Of a DNA stretch of 64,000 nucleotides, positions 54,063 to 62,451 are shown in pieces. Origin of the DNA: Bacteroides fragilis (GTDB taxonomy: Bacteria; Bacteroidota; Bacteroidia; Bacteroidales; Bacteroidaceae); contig NZ_SZUU01000003.1 in assembly GCF_019583405.1 (NCBI RefSeq), forward strand, positions 124,001-188,000. Direction: 5' to 3'. The notes below the pieces were generated by a model. That model was not told where the DNA came from. It was given only the letters and a program-made list of their open reading frames with translations, and did no database searches. The position numbers and the translations under genes are program-made. Position 1 is the first letter of the stretch, and each line of letters begins with the position of its first letter.

Positions 54063-56507
54063 TTAATATACTTCTATTTCGTCCAAATAGATGTTAGCCT
54101 GAACCACATCTTTTTCATTCGGGTCTTTCACGAAATCAATGCCGTTTCGTAAAGTACCACCATTTTGAAGAGTGATTTTGATATACTTGACTTCTTTGGG
54201 GGCAAAGCCTAATGTATCAGTGAATGCCTTTCTACCTCTTTCAGGATAGTTCCGTTTGAAGGAAGCTTCTGCCATTTTATCATACTTCTGTCCATCGGAA
54301 GAGGTCTCGACAGTAGCTATACTGGGAGGGAGAATGACTGATGCAGGGTTGTATAACGAACCGAAGACCACTTTGCTGACAGTAGTAGGTTGTTCGAATT
54401 CGACGATAAATACCAGTTCTTTGCAGGTATCGTTCATCCGGAATCCGCTCCACGGAGTCATCGAAGCGATATTGCCACGTTTACCATTGGTTAGTCCGAA
54501 AGTGCTTATATCAGTACCGAGAACATCGTTTTCACCAAAAATGTCGCCTTTGGCCCCTCCGATGGGCGGAGTCACTGTGAAACTTTTACCACTGATCAGA
54601 TTGCCATACAACTTCTTTCCACTGACTTTGCCTAACATCTTTTTGTCTTTGAAAGCAGCGGCTTTCACATTCATCTCGCCGGATAAGGCGAAAGGAAGAT
54701 CGTAAATGGCAGATTCTACTGTTGGAGTGCTTCCATCTGTTGTATAATGAATTTCGGCATTGGGGTAGAAACTTTCCAGTACTACTTTCAACGTATTAGT
54801 TCCGTCCACATGTGTATTGATATTCACATCGAAGAAATTGCGGCAAGCTTTGACGTTTTTTACATCCATACGGCGGAAATCTTCTACCATGCGTTGGCAA
54901 AAGTTGTTCCAGTTTTTGTTTGCATTCAATGTCCAGCCCGTTTCGGCGATGGCTACTGCACGTGGGAAGGCTTGATAGTCGCGGTTGTCATTGCTGGGCA
55001 TATATTCTGTCCAGATGTTACCCTGTACACCGATGATATGCTTTTTCACCAGTTCGTTTGCATCGTCCGGCACAGGGTTATAACTGTAAGTCTTTTTGAG
55101 CGTGTTGTATCCGCCGATGGTAACGGGAGCTATCTCCGGCTCTTCCTGATATTGGTCCAGATATGCGTATGGATTCGGTGTCATAATGGCGTTGTGTCCG
55201 GCTTTGGCTGCATTTAATCCGCCTTCTACTCCTCTCCAGGACATAACAGTGGCATTCGGGGCCAGTCCGCCTTCCAGAATTTCGTCCCATCCGATGATAT
55301 TGCGCCCTTTACTATTCAGGTATTTCTCCATGCGGGTGATGAAGTAGCTCTGTAACTTCTCTTCTTTGGTATGTTTCTTCCCATCGATAACATTGGGGGT
55401 AACATCGTCTTTCAGTCCCAGTTGTTTGATCAACGACTGGCAGTATTCACTGTTGATCCAGGCTGTTTTCGGGCATTCGTCACCACCGATGTGGATGTAT
55501 TTGCTGGGGAAGAGATCCATAACTTCATCCATTACTCCTTCAAGGAACTGGAAAGTGGTGTCCGAGGGGCAGAATACCTGCTCGAATACGCCCCAGGTTC
55601 CTGTCACATCGCATGTGCTGTCCGGTGTACATGAAAGTTCCGGATAAGAAGCAATGGCTGCTATTGCATGTCCCGGCATCTCGATTTCGGGGATCACCGT
55701 GATAAATTTGCTGGCCGCATAGTCTACAATGGCTTTGATCTGTTCCTGTGTATAGTATCCACCATGCTCTTTGCCGTCAAAAACTTGCGGGTAGTTTACA
55801 TAGTAATAATCTACTAATGTCTCTTTACGTTTGGAGCCTATTTCAGTCAGTTTGGGATATTTTTTGATTTCAATTCTCCATCCCTGGTCATCGGTCAGAT
55901 GCCAGTGGAAAGTGTTCATCTTGTGCATGGCCAGCATATCGATGAATTTATATATATATTCCACCGGGGAGAAGTGGCGGCATACGTCCAGCATCAGGCC
56001 GCGATATGCAAAGCGCGGAGCATCTTCTATTTCGACAGCCGGCACCGACCATTCGGCATCCTTCACCTTTTGGCTACCATATACAACGGGTGGCAATAAC
56101 TGATAAAGTGTTTGCACTGCATAGAAAAATCCCTTGGGGGTAGAAGCCGTGAGGGTGATATTTTGAGGAGTGACAGAGAGTTTATATCCCTCTTCGGGCA
56201 TTCCGTCTTGCGGCACAAAACGAATAACAGGCTCGTCCGTTACGTTCTCGAAAGTTTGCTTTATGGTAATTCCTGATGTCAGCTTCAATCGGTTGATGAG
56301 GCTGTCGGCAATGATTTGTACGTCCGGTGTACAAGCGGTTGTTATGACTCTTACTTTTTTACTTATTTCGAACCGCCCCTGTTGGGGAATCATTTGGTTT
56401 GGCAACGGAACGATATTGTATTCGTTCACGATGGTTTCTTTTGACTGTTTACATCCGGGGGTGATGAAAAGCAGAGACAAAAGAAGAAGAGTAATTCCTT
56501 TTTTCAT
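54063..56507 (-). CDS. GH20 beta-N-acetylhexosaminidase lipoprotein
   Basis: The 814-residue protein has a lipoprotein signal (GITLLLLSLLFITPGC), a GH20b N-terminal domain, and the GH20 barrel with the catalytic Asp-Glu pair in HIGGDECPKTAW and FHWHLTDDQGWRIEIKKYP. The C-terminal 250 residues include a beta-rich chitobiase-type segment and an F5/8 type C-like galactose-binding domain (KYIKITLQNGG). It releases terminal GlcNAc or GalNAc from host glycans or bacterial envelope sugars at the cell surface or in the periplasm. Single gene. Confidence 0.93.
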   Translation of the reverse strand: MKKGITLLLLSLLFITPGCKQSKETIVNEYNIVPLPNQMIPQQGRFEISKKVRVITTACTPDVQIIADSLINRLKLTSGITIKQTFENVTDEPVIRFVPQDGMPEEGYKLSVTPQNITLTASTPKGFFYAVQTLYQLLPPVVYGSQKVKDAEWSVPAVEIEDAPRFAYRGLMLDVCRHFSPVEYIYKFIDMLAMHKMNTFHWHLTDDQGWRIEIKKYPKLTEIGSKRKETLVDYYYVNYPQVFDGKEHGGYYTQEQIKAIVDYAASKFITVIPEIEMPGHAIAAIASYPELSCTPDSTCDVTGTWGVFEQVFCPSDTTFQFLEGVMDEVMDLFPSKYIHIGGDECPKTAWINSEYCQSLIKQLGLKDDVTPNVIDGKKHTKEEKLQSYFITRMEKYLNSKGRNIIGWDEILEGGLAPNATVMSWRGVEGGLNAAKAGHNAIMTPNPYAYLDQYQEEPEIAPVTIGGYNTLKKTYSYNPVPDDANELVKKHIIGVQGNIWTEYMPSNDNRDYQAFPRAVAIAETGWTLNANKNWNNFCQRMVEDFRRMDVKNVKACRNFFDVNINTHVDGTNTLKVVLESFYPNAEIHYTTDGSTPTVESAIYDLPFALSGEMNVKAAAFKDKKMLGKVSGKKLYGNLISGKSFTVTPPIGGAKGDIFGENDVLGTDISTFGLTNGKRGNIASMTPWSGFRMNDTCKELVFIVEFEQPTTVSKVVFGSLYNPASVILPPSIATVETSSDGQKYDKMAEASFKRNYPERGRKAFTDTLGFAPKEVKYIKITLQNGGTLRNGIDFVKDPNEKDVVQANIYLDEIEVY

Positions 56508-56551
56508 GGTAATAAATGTGTGTTAAGTTATTGAATGGCGACAGAGCGCTT

Positions 56552-57253
56552 TTATCCTATTTTGCTGATCTTCTTAAGTTTTTCCTCGTCGATGATCTTG
56601 ATTTTTCGTCCGTCGATGGTGATCAGTCGTTCGGTTGCGAAGTTGGATAATGTACGGATGGCATTGGAAGTAGTCATATTCGATAGGTTAGCCAAATCCT
56701 CGCGTGAAAGATAGATACTTAACGTAGAGCCATCTTCTTCCAATCCATAGCTTTCTTTGAGGAAAAGCAGTGATTCGGCCAAGCGTCCGCGAATGTGTTT
56801 TTGGGTCAGATTGACGGTTCTTTCATCGGCAATACCGAGGTCGATAGACAATTGACGAATGAAAAACATACCCAAGTCATTGTTCTGGCTTATCAGTGTC
56901 ATGATAGCACTCATGGGAATCAGGCAGATGGTTGAAGGTTCGAATGCAGAAGCAGCAGTCACATAGTCTTCTTTGGCAAAGTAAGCCCGGTAACCGAAAT
57001 ATTCTGTAGGTTTTATCATGCGTATAATCTGACTTCTGCCTCCTACTCCGTCTTTATAGATTTTCACTTTGCCGCTGAGCAGACACATCAGATAGGTAGG
57101 TGATTCACCTTCACAATAAATTGTTTCATTCTTTTTGTAATTTTGAAGGGTGAAATTATTGGCCAGGAACTCCCTTTGCTCTGCGTTTAGAGGAGCCCAC
57201 ATCTCTGCAATACGTTCGGGAACGTTTATTTCTGACAAATTCATCTTTACCAT
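56552..57253 (-). CDS. Crp/Fnr family transcription regulator
   Basis: The 233-residue protein has an N-terminal cyclic-nucleotide-type barrel (NETIYCEGESPTYLMCLLSG) and a C-terminal winged helix (LYLSREDLANLSNMT-like; seen as YLSREDLANLSNMTTSNAIR). No FNR-type iron-sulfur cysteine set is visible. Its target is unknown; it is divergent from nothing but lies downstream of glnN, whose upstream region carries an operator-like palindrome at the distance expected for such an activator. A -7 box is at 57282-57289. Start at 57253 or at the ATG three codons later. Confidence 0.9.
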   Translation of the reverse strand: MVKMNLSEINVPERIAEMWAPLNAEQREFLANNFTLQNYKKNETIYCEGESPTYLMCLLSGKVKIYKDGVGGRSQIIRMIKPTEYFGYRAYFAKEDYVTAASAFEPSTICLIPMSAIMTLISQNNDLGMFFIRQLSIDLGIADERTVNLTQKHIRGRLAESLLFLKESYGLEEDGSTLSIYLSREDLANLSNMTTSNAIRTLSNFATERLITIDGRKIKIIDEEKLKKISKIG

Positions 57254-57281
57254 ATCTGTTGCAAAACTGTGTTATAAAGCA

Positions 57282-57289
57282 CAAATGTA
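57282..57289 (-). promoter_or_regulatory. -7 box of the second Crp/Fnr gene
   Basis: Minus strand TACATTTG, 29 bases before the start codon at 57253. Confidence 0.55.
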
Positions 57290-57538
57290 GAAAGAAAAAA
57301 TGAAAAACAGAATAGTTTATTGAAAAGTTTGCTATGTATGCTTTACATTTTGGAAGTCGGGCGGACTATTTAGGAGAGTGAGCATACTCTTTCTGAGAGC
57401 AAGAAGCGCGATATGGAACTCCGGTTTATCTATCTTTCAAATTGAACATTGATCTCTTTCAATCTTTTGTTGACAGACGCTGGGATGTTTGCCGGCAGGA
57501 AAGTAGGCTTGGGTAGAGGAAACCCGGGAAATGGAAAG

Positions 57539-57580
57539 CTCCCCATAAGAGATCTTTGAAAAGGACCTTCTTACGGGGAG
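57539..57580 (-). terminator. glnN terminator
   Basis: CTCCCCATAAGA (57539-57550) pairs with TCTTACGGGGAG (57569-57580), one mismatch or wobble, 15 bases beyond the glnN stop. No long T-run follows, so the call is moderate. Confidence 0.55.
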
Positions 57581-57594
57581 ACATCAAGTATGGC

Positions 57595-59784
57595 TTACTT
57601 CGTGAATAATAGTTCTCGATATTTGGGTAACGGCCATATTTCATCGTCAATTTCCATCTCGAGATGGTCTATATGGTCGCGTATGCTTTCCAGGTAAGGA
57701 CGTACGGTCTCTTCGTAAGCAAATGCTTTCTCTTTGAAGTTCTCTTTGTGATTGGCTACTTTGCGGGCTTCTGTCATGTCGCGTACCAGTACTTTAATAG
57801 CAGATACACGGTGAGAGATTTCTTTAATAAGTTCTTTCCGATCGGCACTCATTACTTCGTATTCTTCTTCAGAGAAGATTTCCTTCATTCTGCAAAGGTT
57901 TTCCAAAAGACGGTTCTGGTAGCTGACAGCGATAGGGACGATGTGGTTGATGGCCAGATCACCCAATACGCGGCTTTCAATCTGTACCTTCATGGTATAT
58001 TTTTCCAATTCCACTTCCAGACGACAGGCGAGTTCGGTTTCGTTGAAGATACGTTCGCCTATCAGTACGGCTCTCGATTGGTTATCCATATAATGCATCA
58101 GGGCCTCCGGAACATGGCAGATGTTGGTTAGTCCGCGGCGGGCTGCTTCCTGTTTCCACTCTTCTGAGTAGCCGTCACCCTCAAAACGGATAGGTTCGGA
58201 GGCTATGATATTTTCTTTCAGGATGCGGAAGATTGCTTCGTCCTTACCGATACCCTCTTCCATCAGTTTGTCTACCGATGCTTTAAATTCATTTAATTGG
58301 TTGGCCATGGCGGCATTGATGGCAATCATGGCAGCGGCACAGTTGGCTGATGATCCGGCGGCACGGAACTCGAACCGATTTCCGGTGAATGCAAAAGGAG
58401 AAGTACGGTTACGGTCGGTAGTGTCAAGCAGGATTTCGGGTATACGTCCGATACCTAACTTTAAGGTTGTCTTCTCTTCCGGAGTCATTTTTGAATTGGT
58501 CACTTGGCGGACAATTTCGTCGAGTGTAGCTGACAGCTGTGAACCCAGAAAAATGGACAGGATAGCGGGAGGCGCTTCATTGGCCCCCAAGCGGTGGCTG
58601 TTTCCAGCACTCATGATCGAAGCACGCAACAGATCTTGATTCTTGTGGACCATCATCAATACGTTTACCAAGAAAGTAAGGAATAGCATATTTCCTTTGG
58701 GGTTTTTGCCCGGTGCAAAGAGGTTGATACCTGTATCGGTACAGAGCGACCAGTTGTTATGCTTACCTGAGCCATTGACACCGTTGTAGGGCTTCTCATG
58801 GAAAAGAACAGCAAAATGATGTTTGCGTGCGATGCGTTTCATCAGGTCCATTACCAGCTGGTTGTGATCATTCGCCAGATTACAGTTTTCAAAAATGGGA
58901 GCCAATTCAAACTGGTTGGGAGCGACTTCATTGTGGCGGGTCTTTACCGGTATGCCCAGTTTGTGACACTCTATTTCAAGCTCTTTCATGAAGGCAGTGA
59001 CGCGTGGCGGAATAGAACCGAAGTAATGGTCTTCCAACTGTTGGTCTTTGGCTGAAGAATGTCCCATCAAGGTACGTCCCGTTAATCGAAGGTCGGGGCG
59101 GGCATTATATAAAGAGGTGTCAACCAAAAAATATTCCTGTTCCCAACCCAAATTGGTGAATACCCGAGTGATGTTTTTGTCGAAAAGCTGGCATACTTCG
59201 GTAGCAGCTTTGTCAACGGCTGCCAATGCTTTTAATAATGGAGTTTTGTAGTCGAGCGCTTCACCTGTATATGAGATAAAAATCGTCGGGATACAAAGAG
59301 TGGTGTCTACTACGAAAGCCGGTGACGAAACATCCCATGCTGTGTAACCGCGGGCTTCGAACGTATTACGGATTCCACCATTAGGGAAAGAAGAAGCGTC
59401 CGGTTCCTGCTGGATCAGTAATTTGCCGGAAAAACGTTCGATTACTTCACCGTCTTCACCGAACTCGATAAAGCCGTCATGCTTTTCGGCCGTTCCGTCT
59501 GTCAGTGGCTGAAACCAGTGCGTGTAGTGTGTCACATTGAGCGATTTTGCCCAGCTTTTCATGCCATTGGCTATCAGGTCGGCCATTTCTCGGCTGATAG
59601 GGGTGCCTTTTTCGGTAGCGTCTACTACTGCTTTGTACGCTTCTTTGGGAAGGTACTCTTGCATCTTCTTACGATCGAATACATGGCTGGCATAATAATC
59701 GGATAGTTTATTAGAGGGAGTAGTAATTTCTAAGGGCTTTCTGTTGGATAGCTCTTGTAGTGCGAAAAATCTCATTTTTGACAT
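57595..59784 (-). CDS. glnN: type III glutamine synthetase (GSIII)
   Basis: The 729-residue protein is the long GSIII form found in Bacteroides and cyanobacteria. Seen are TAWDVSSPAFVVDTTLCIPT, the ATP/metal region ENCNLANDHNQLVMDLMKRI, NGSGKHNNWSLCTDTG and NRTSPFAFTGNRFEFRAAGS. It makes glutamine from glutamate and ammonia. I take the start at 59784 (MSKMRFFALQELSNRK); 28 upstream in-frame codons run over the promoter. The upstream region has two copies of an operator-like element. Confidence 0.96.
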   Translation of the reverse strand: MSKMRFFALQELSNRKPLEITTPSNKLSDYYASHVFDRKKMQEYLPKEAYKAVVDATEKGTPISREMADLIANGMKSWAKSLNVTHYTHWFQPLTDGTAEKHDGFIEFGEDGEVIERFSGKLLIQQEPDASSFPNGGIRNTFEARGYTAWDVSSPAFVVDTTLCIPTIFISYTGEALDYKTPLLKALAAVDKAATEVCQLFDKNITRVFTNLGWEQEYFLVDTSLYNARPDLRLTGRTLMGHSSAKDQQLEDHYFGSIPPRVTAFMKELEIECHKLGIPVKTRHNEVAPNQFELAPIFENCNLANDHNQLVMDLMKRIARKHHFAVLFHEKPYNGVNGSGKHNNWSLCTDTGINLFAPGKNPKGNMLFLTFLVNVLMMVHKNQDLLRASIMSAGNSHRLGANEAPPAILSIFLGSQLSATLDEIVRQVTNSKMTPEEKTTLKLGIGRIPEILLDTTDRNRTSPFAFTGNRFEFRAAGSSANCAAAMIAINAAMANQLNEFKASVDKLMEEGIGKDEAIFRILKENIIASEPIRFEGDGYSEEWKQEAARRGLTNICHVPEALMHYMDNQSRAVLIGERIFNETELACRLEVELEKYTMKVQIESRVLGDLAINHIVPIAVSYQNRLLENLCRMKEIFSEEEYEVMSADRKELIKEISHRVSAIKVLVRDMTEARKVANHKENFKEKAFAYEETVRPYLESIRDHIDHLEMEIDDEIWPLPKYRELLFTK

Positions 59785-59814
59785 GATGGTGTCTCTTTTA
59801 TTGGTTGTTGGGCG

Positions 59815-59822
59815 CAAAATTA
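59815..59822 (-). promoter_or_regulatory. glnN -7 box
   Basis: Minus strand TAATTTTG, a match to TAnnTTTG, 31 bases before the glnN start. The palindrome at 59838-59861 lies just upstream. Confidence 0.55.
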
Positions 59823-59912
59823 TATGTTTTTTCTGATATACCCCTGTTTTTATAGGGGTATTTTTCAAAATAAATATGTTTTTTCTTTGTACACCCCTGT
59901 TTCTGTGCAGGC
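59822..59912. promoter_or_regulatory. duplicated operator-like element upstream of glnN
   Basis: Two similar copies, 52 bases apart, begin ATATGTTTTTTCT (59822 and 59874) and both go on to ACCCCTGTTT. The promoter-proximal copy contains a perfect palindrome ATACCCCT-8-AGGGGTAT (59838-59861), centred about 41 bases before the predicted transcript start. The distal copy keeps only CCTG..CAGG. The spacing suggests an activator site; the factor is not known. Confidence 0.5.
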
Positions 59913-59993
59913 GAAATAACTTTTTTGTATACTTTACCTATCCGGAGATTACTATAAAATATGAATTTATTAGTCGCATAATCGGATTTTTTT

Positions 59994-60001
59994 TATATTT
60001 G
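59994..60001 (+). promoter_or_regulatory. -7 box of the DUF5686 gene
   Basis: TATATTTG matches the consensus, 23 bases before the TTG start codon. Confidence 0.5.
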
Positions 60002-60024
60002 CCTTCAATTAAGGAGATTAGTAT

Positions 60025-62244
60025 TTGAGGTACAATATATTAATATGGTGTTTTTTGTTATTCTCGCTCTGTTTTGTTCAAAAGGGAGTGGCTAACGTTG
60101 TTCTTGATCCTCAGACCAATCGCCCCATCTCTGCCGATTCTATTTTGAATAATGTGATGACCTTCGCCCCATTTTATGAGAAGTTAGTGACTGACTACCG
60201 GGCCGATCTATATATAAAAGGTACGATGGATATCAAACGAAAGAATTTTATTCTCCGGTATGTACCTTCCATGTTTCGTCTTCAAAAAGGTGTACGGCAG
60301 TATATGGTGGAGACGTATAGTGATCTGCATTTTACAGCTCCTAATATCTACGACCAAAAGGTGAAAGCTTCTGTGGGCACTGTCCACAATAACCGGGGAG
60401 TACCGGGGATGCTTGAGTATTTCAATATCAATCTTTATTCTTCAACACTGCTTTATGACCGATTGCTTTCTCCTTTGGCCAAAAACGGGCGGAAATATTA
60501 TAAGTATCTGATCGATTCCATAATGGGCGGAACGGACAACCGACAATATAAGATACGGTTTATTCCCAAAAGTAAGAGTGATCAGTTGGTAGGTGGATAT
60601 ATGATTGTGAGTAGTGACGTGTGGAGTGTCCGTGAAATACGTTTTTCCGGCAGGTCGGAACTACTATTGTTCAGTTGCCTGATAAAAATGGGCAGTGTGG
60701 GAAAGGATGATGAGTTTCTTCCGGTCAGCTACAATGTCGAAGGCCAGTTTAATTTTCTGGGTAACCGTATTAATGGGGTTTATGTGGCATCGCTCGACTA
60801 TCACGATATTGTGCTTGAAGAAAATCAGAATAAATGGAAAGAGAAGGTGAGGGCGAGGACAAAAGGAAAAAGTAAATATGACCTTTCAGACTCTTATAAT
60901 TTGCAATGCGAGACTACCTCTTTCCATACCGATAGTGCTTATTTTGAAACATTAAGGCCGATTCCCTTGTCAGAGGATGAGCGTAAACTATACAAAGAAG
61001 ATGCATTGCGTAAAGATACCATTCAACGCAATATTAAACCTAAGAGTAAGAGTCAGGTGTTTTGGGGACAGGTGGGAGACGTGCTGATCAGTGACTATAA
61101 ATTGAACCTCTCCAATCTGGGAAGCGTGAAGTGTTCGCCCCTTATCAACCCTTTTTTGTTGAGTTATAGTGGGAGCAACGGCCTTTCCTACAGGCAATCG
61201 TTTAAATATAACCGACTTTTTAAGCATGATCGGCTATTGCGTGTGGTACCTAAGTTGGGCTACAACTTTACACGAAAAGAATTCTATTGGTCTGTCAATA
61301 CCGAATTTAATTACTTGCCCGAGAAGATGGCAACTGTTCATATTGATTTTGGTAATGGTAACCGAATTTATAGCAGTGATGTACTTGATGATCTGAAAGC
61401 CATACCCGATAGTGTGTTCGATTTTAATCAGATTCATTTGGATTACTTTTACGACTTATATTTTAATTTCAGACATAGTATTGAGGTTATCAATGGGTTA
61501 GAGTTAAGTGTAGGTTTTTCTACTCATAGACGAAAGGCGGTGAAACCCTCCAAACTGGTTCCGCTGACAAAGAGTAAAGATCCCTCCAATGAAGATATTC
61601 AAAACAAAATAAGGAACACCTATTTGAGTTTTGCCCCTCGGGTTCGATTGGAGTGGACCCCTTGTCTGTACTATTATATGAACGGTCATCGTAAGATTAA
61701 TCTCCATTCCAAGTATCCCACTTTCTCAATAGACTGGGAGAGAGGAATCAAAGGAGTGTTTGGCAGTACCGGACAGTATGAACGTCTGGAGTTTGATCTA
61801 CAACATCATATACCTTTGGGACTGATGCGCAATATCTATTATCGTTTTGGCTTTGGTATGTTTACTAATCAGAAAGAGATGTATTTTGTCGATTTTAATA
61901 ATTTTACCCGAAGTAATCTTCCCGAAGGTTGGAATGACGAAATCGGGGGAGTATTTCAGCTTCTTGACCGTCGTTGGTACAATGCTTCACGGAAATACAT
62001 ACGGGGGCATTTTACTTATGAAGCTCCTTTCCTGTTATTGAAACATCTGATTAAATACACACGCTATGTCCAAAACGAGCGGTTGTATGCGAGTATATTG
62101 TCGGTACCTCATCTCCAGCCTTATGTGGAATTGGGGTATGGAATTGGTACTCACATTTTTGATTTTGGTGTTTTTGTGGGTAGTGAGAACTGGAAGTATA
62201 CTGAGATCGGCTGCAAGTTTACGTTCGAGTTATTTAACCGGTAA
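60025..62244 (+). CDS. DUF5686 family protein, TTG start
   Basis: The 739-residue protein has a signal peptide (residues about 3-23, ILIWCFLLFSLCFVQKGVA) and matches the DUF5686 family (ALYIKG-like YRADLYIKGTMDIKRKN; NGLELSVGFSTHRRKAV; last part strongly beta-stranded, probably an outer-membrane barrel). The usual N-terminal CarboxypepD_reg-like domain is missing. Translation must start at TTG 60025: a stop codon lies two codons upstream, AAGGAGA (60011-60017) is at ideal distance, and the first in-frame ATG is far inside. Function unknown. Confidence 0.82.
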   Translation: MRYNILIWCFLLFSLCFVQKGVANVVLDPQTNRPISADSILNNVMTFAPFYEKLVTDYRADLYIKGTMDIKRKNFILRYVPSMFRLQKGVRQYMVETYSDLHFTAPNIYDQKVKASVGTVHNNRGVPGMLEYFNINLYSSTLLYDRLLSPLAKNGRKYYKYLIDSIMGGTDNRQYKIRFIPKSKSDQLVGGYMIVSSDVWSVREIRFSGRSELLLFSCLIKMGSVGKDDEFLPVSYNVEGQFNFLGNRINGVYVASLDYHDIVLEENQNKWKEKVRARTKGKSKYDLSDSYNLQCETTSFHTDSAYFETLRPIPLSEDERKLYKEDALRKDTIQRNIKPKSKSQVFWGQVGDVLISDYKLNLSNLGSVKCSPLINPFLLSYSGSNGLSYRQSFKYNRLFKHDRLLRVVPKLGYNFTRKEFYWSVNTEFNYLPEKMATVHIDFGNGNRIYSSDVLDDLKAIPDSVFDFNQIHLDYFYDLYFNFRHSIEVINGLELSVGFSTHRRKAVKPSKLVPLTKSKDPSNEDIQNKIRNTYLSFAPRVRLEWTPCLYYYMNGHRKINLHSKYPTFSIDWERGIKGVFGSTGQYERLEFDLQHHIPLGLMRNIYYRFGFGMFTNQKEMYFVDFNNFTRSNLPEGWNDEIGGVFQLLDRRWYNASRKYIRGHFTYEAPFLLLKHLIKYTRYVQNERLYASILSVPHLQPYVELGYGIGTHIFDFGVFVGSENWKYTEIGCKFTFELFNR

Positions 62245-62260
62245 TTTTATTCTTGCTATT

Positions 62261-62292
62261 TTTGTCTGCTGAGAAGAATATTTCTACCTTTG
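62261..62292 (+). promoter_or_regulatory. promoter of the retron ncRNA
   Basis: TTTG (62261-62264), a 20-base gap and TACCTTTG (62285-62292) form a perfect Bacteroides promoter. The predicted start, near 62299, falls exactly at the beginning of the a1 arm. Confidence 0.75.
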
Positions 62293-62297
62293 TGGCC

Positions 62298-62424
62298 AAG
62301 AGGATGAGATAAAGATTTAGCAAAAAAGAGGTGCAGTCGCCTCGTAAATTCAGGGTTTTTCTGATTTTCTTTATTATGTTGCTCATAAGTAAAGAAAAGT
62401 AAATAATCTCATCCTCTTTTTTAT
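62298..62424 (+). ncRNA. retron msr-msd noncoding RNA
   Basis: The ends, AAGAGGATGAGAT (62298-62310) and ATCTCATCCTCTT (62406-62418), are perfect 13-bp complements, the a1/a2 pair of a retron. After a1 comes TTTAGC (62316-62321), whose G at 62320 is the likely branching guanosine (Eco1 has TTAGC here). Next is the msr hairpin GAGGTG-cagt-CGCCTC (62328-62343). Then comes the msd hairpin: TTTTCTTTATTATG (62365-62378), loop TTGCT, and CATAAgTAAAGAAAA (62384-62398), 14 pairs with one bulged G. A T-run follows a2. The reverse transcriptase starts 34 bases later. The parts and order are seen directly; that it makes msDNA is inferred. Confidence 0.87.
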
Positions 62425-62451
62425 TGTTTCTATATATAATAATATATAAGG

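Larger units (their letters stand above)
57254..57594. other. 340-base spacer
   Basis: Holds the Crp/Fnr -7 box (57282-57289, minus strand TACATTTG) and the glnN terminator (57539-57580). I see nothing else. Confidence 0.6.
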
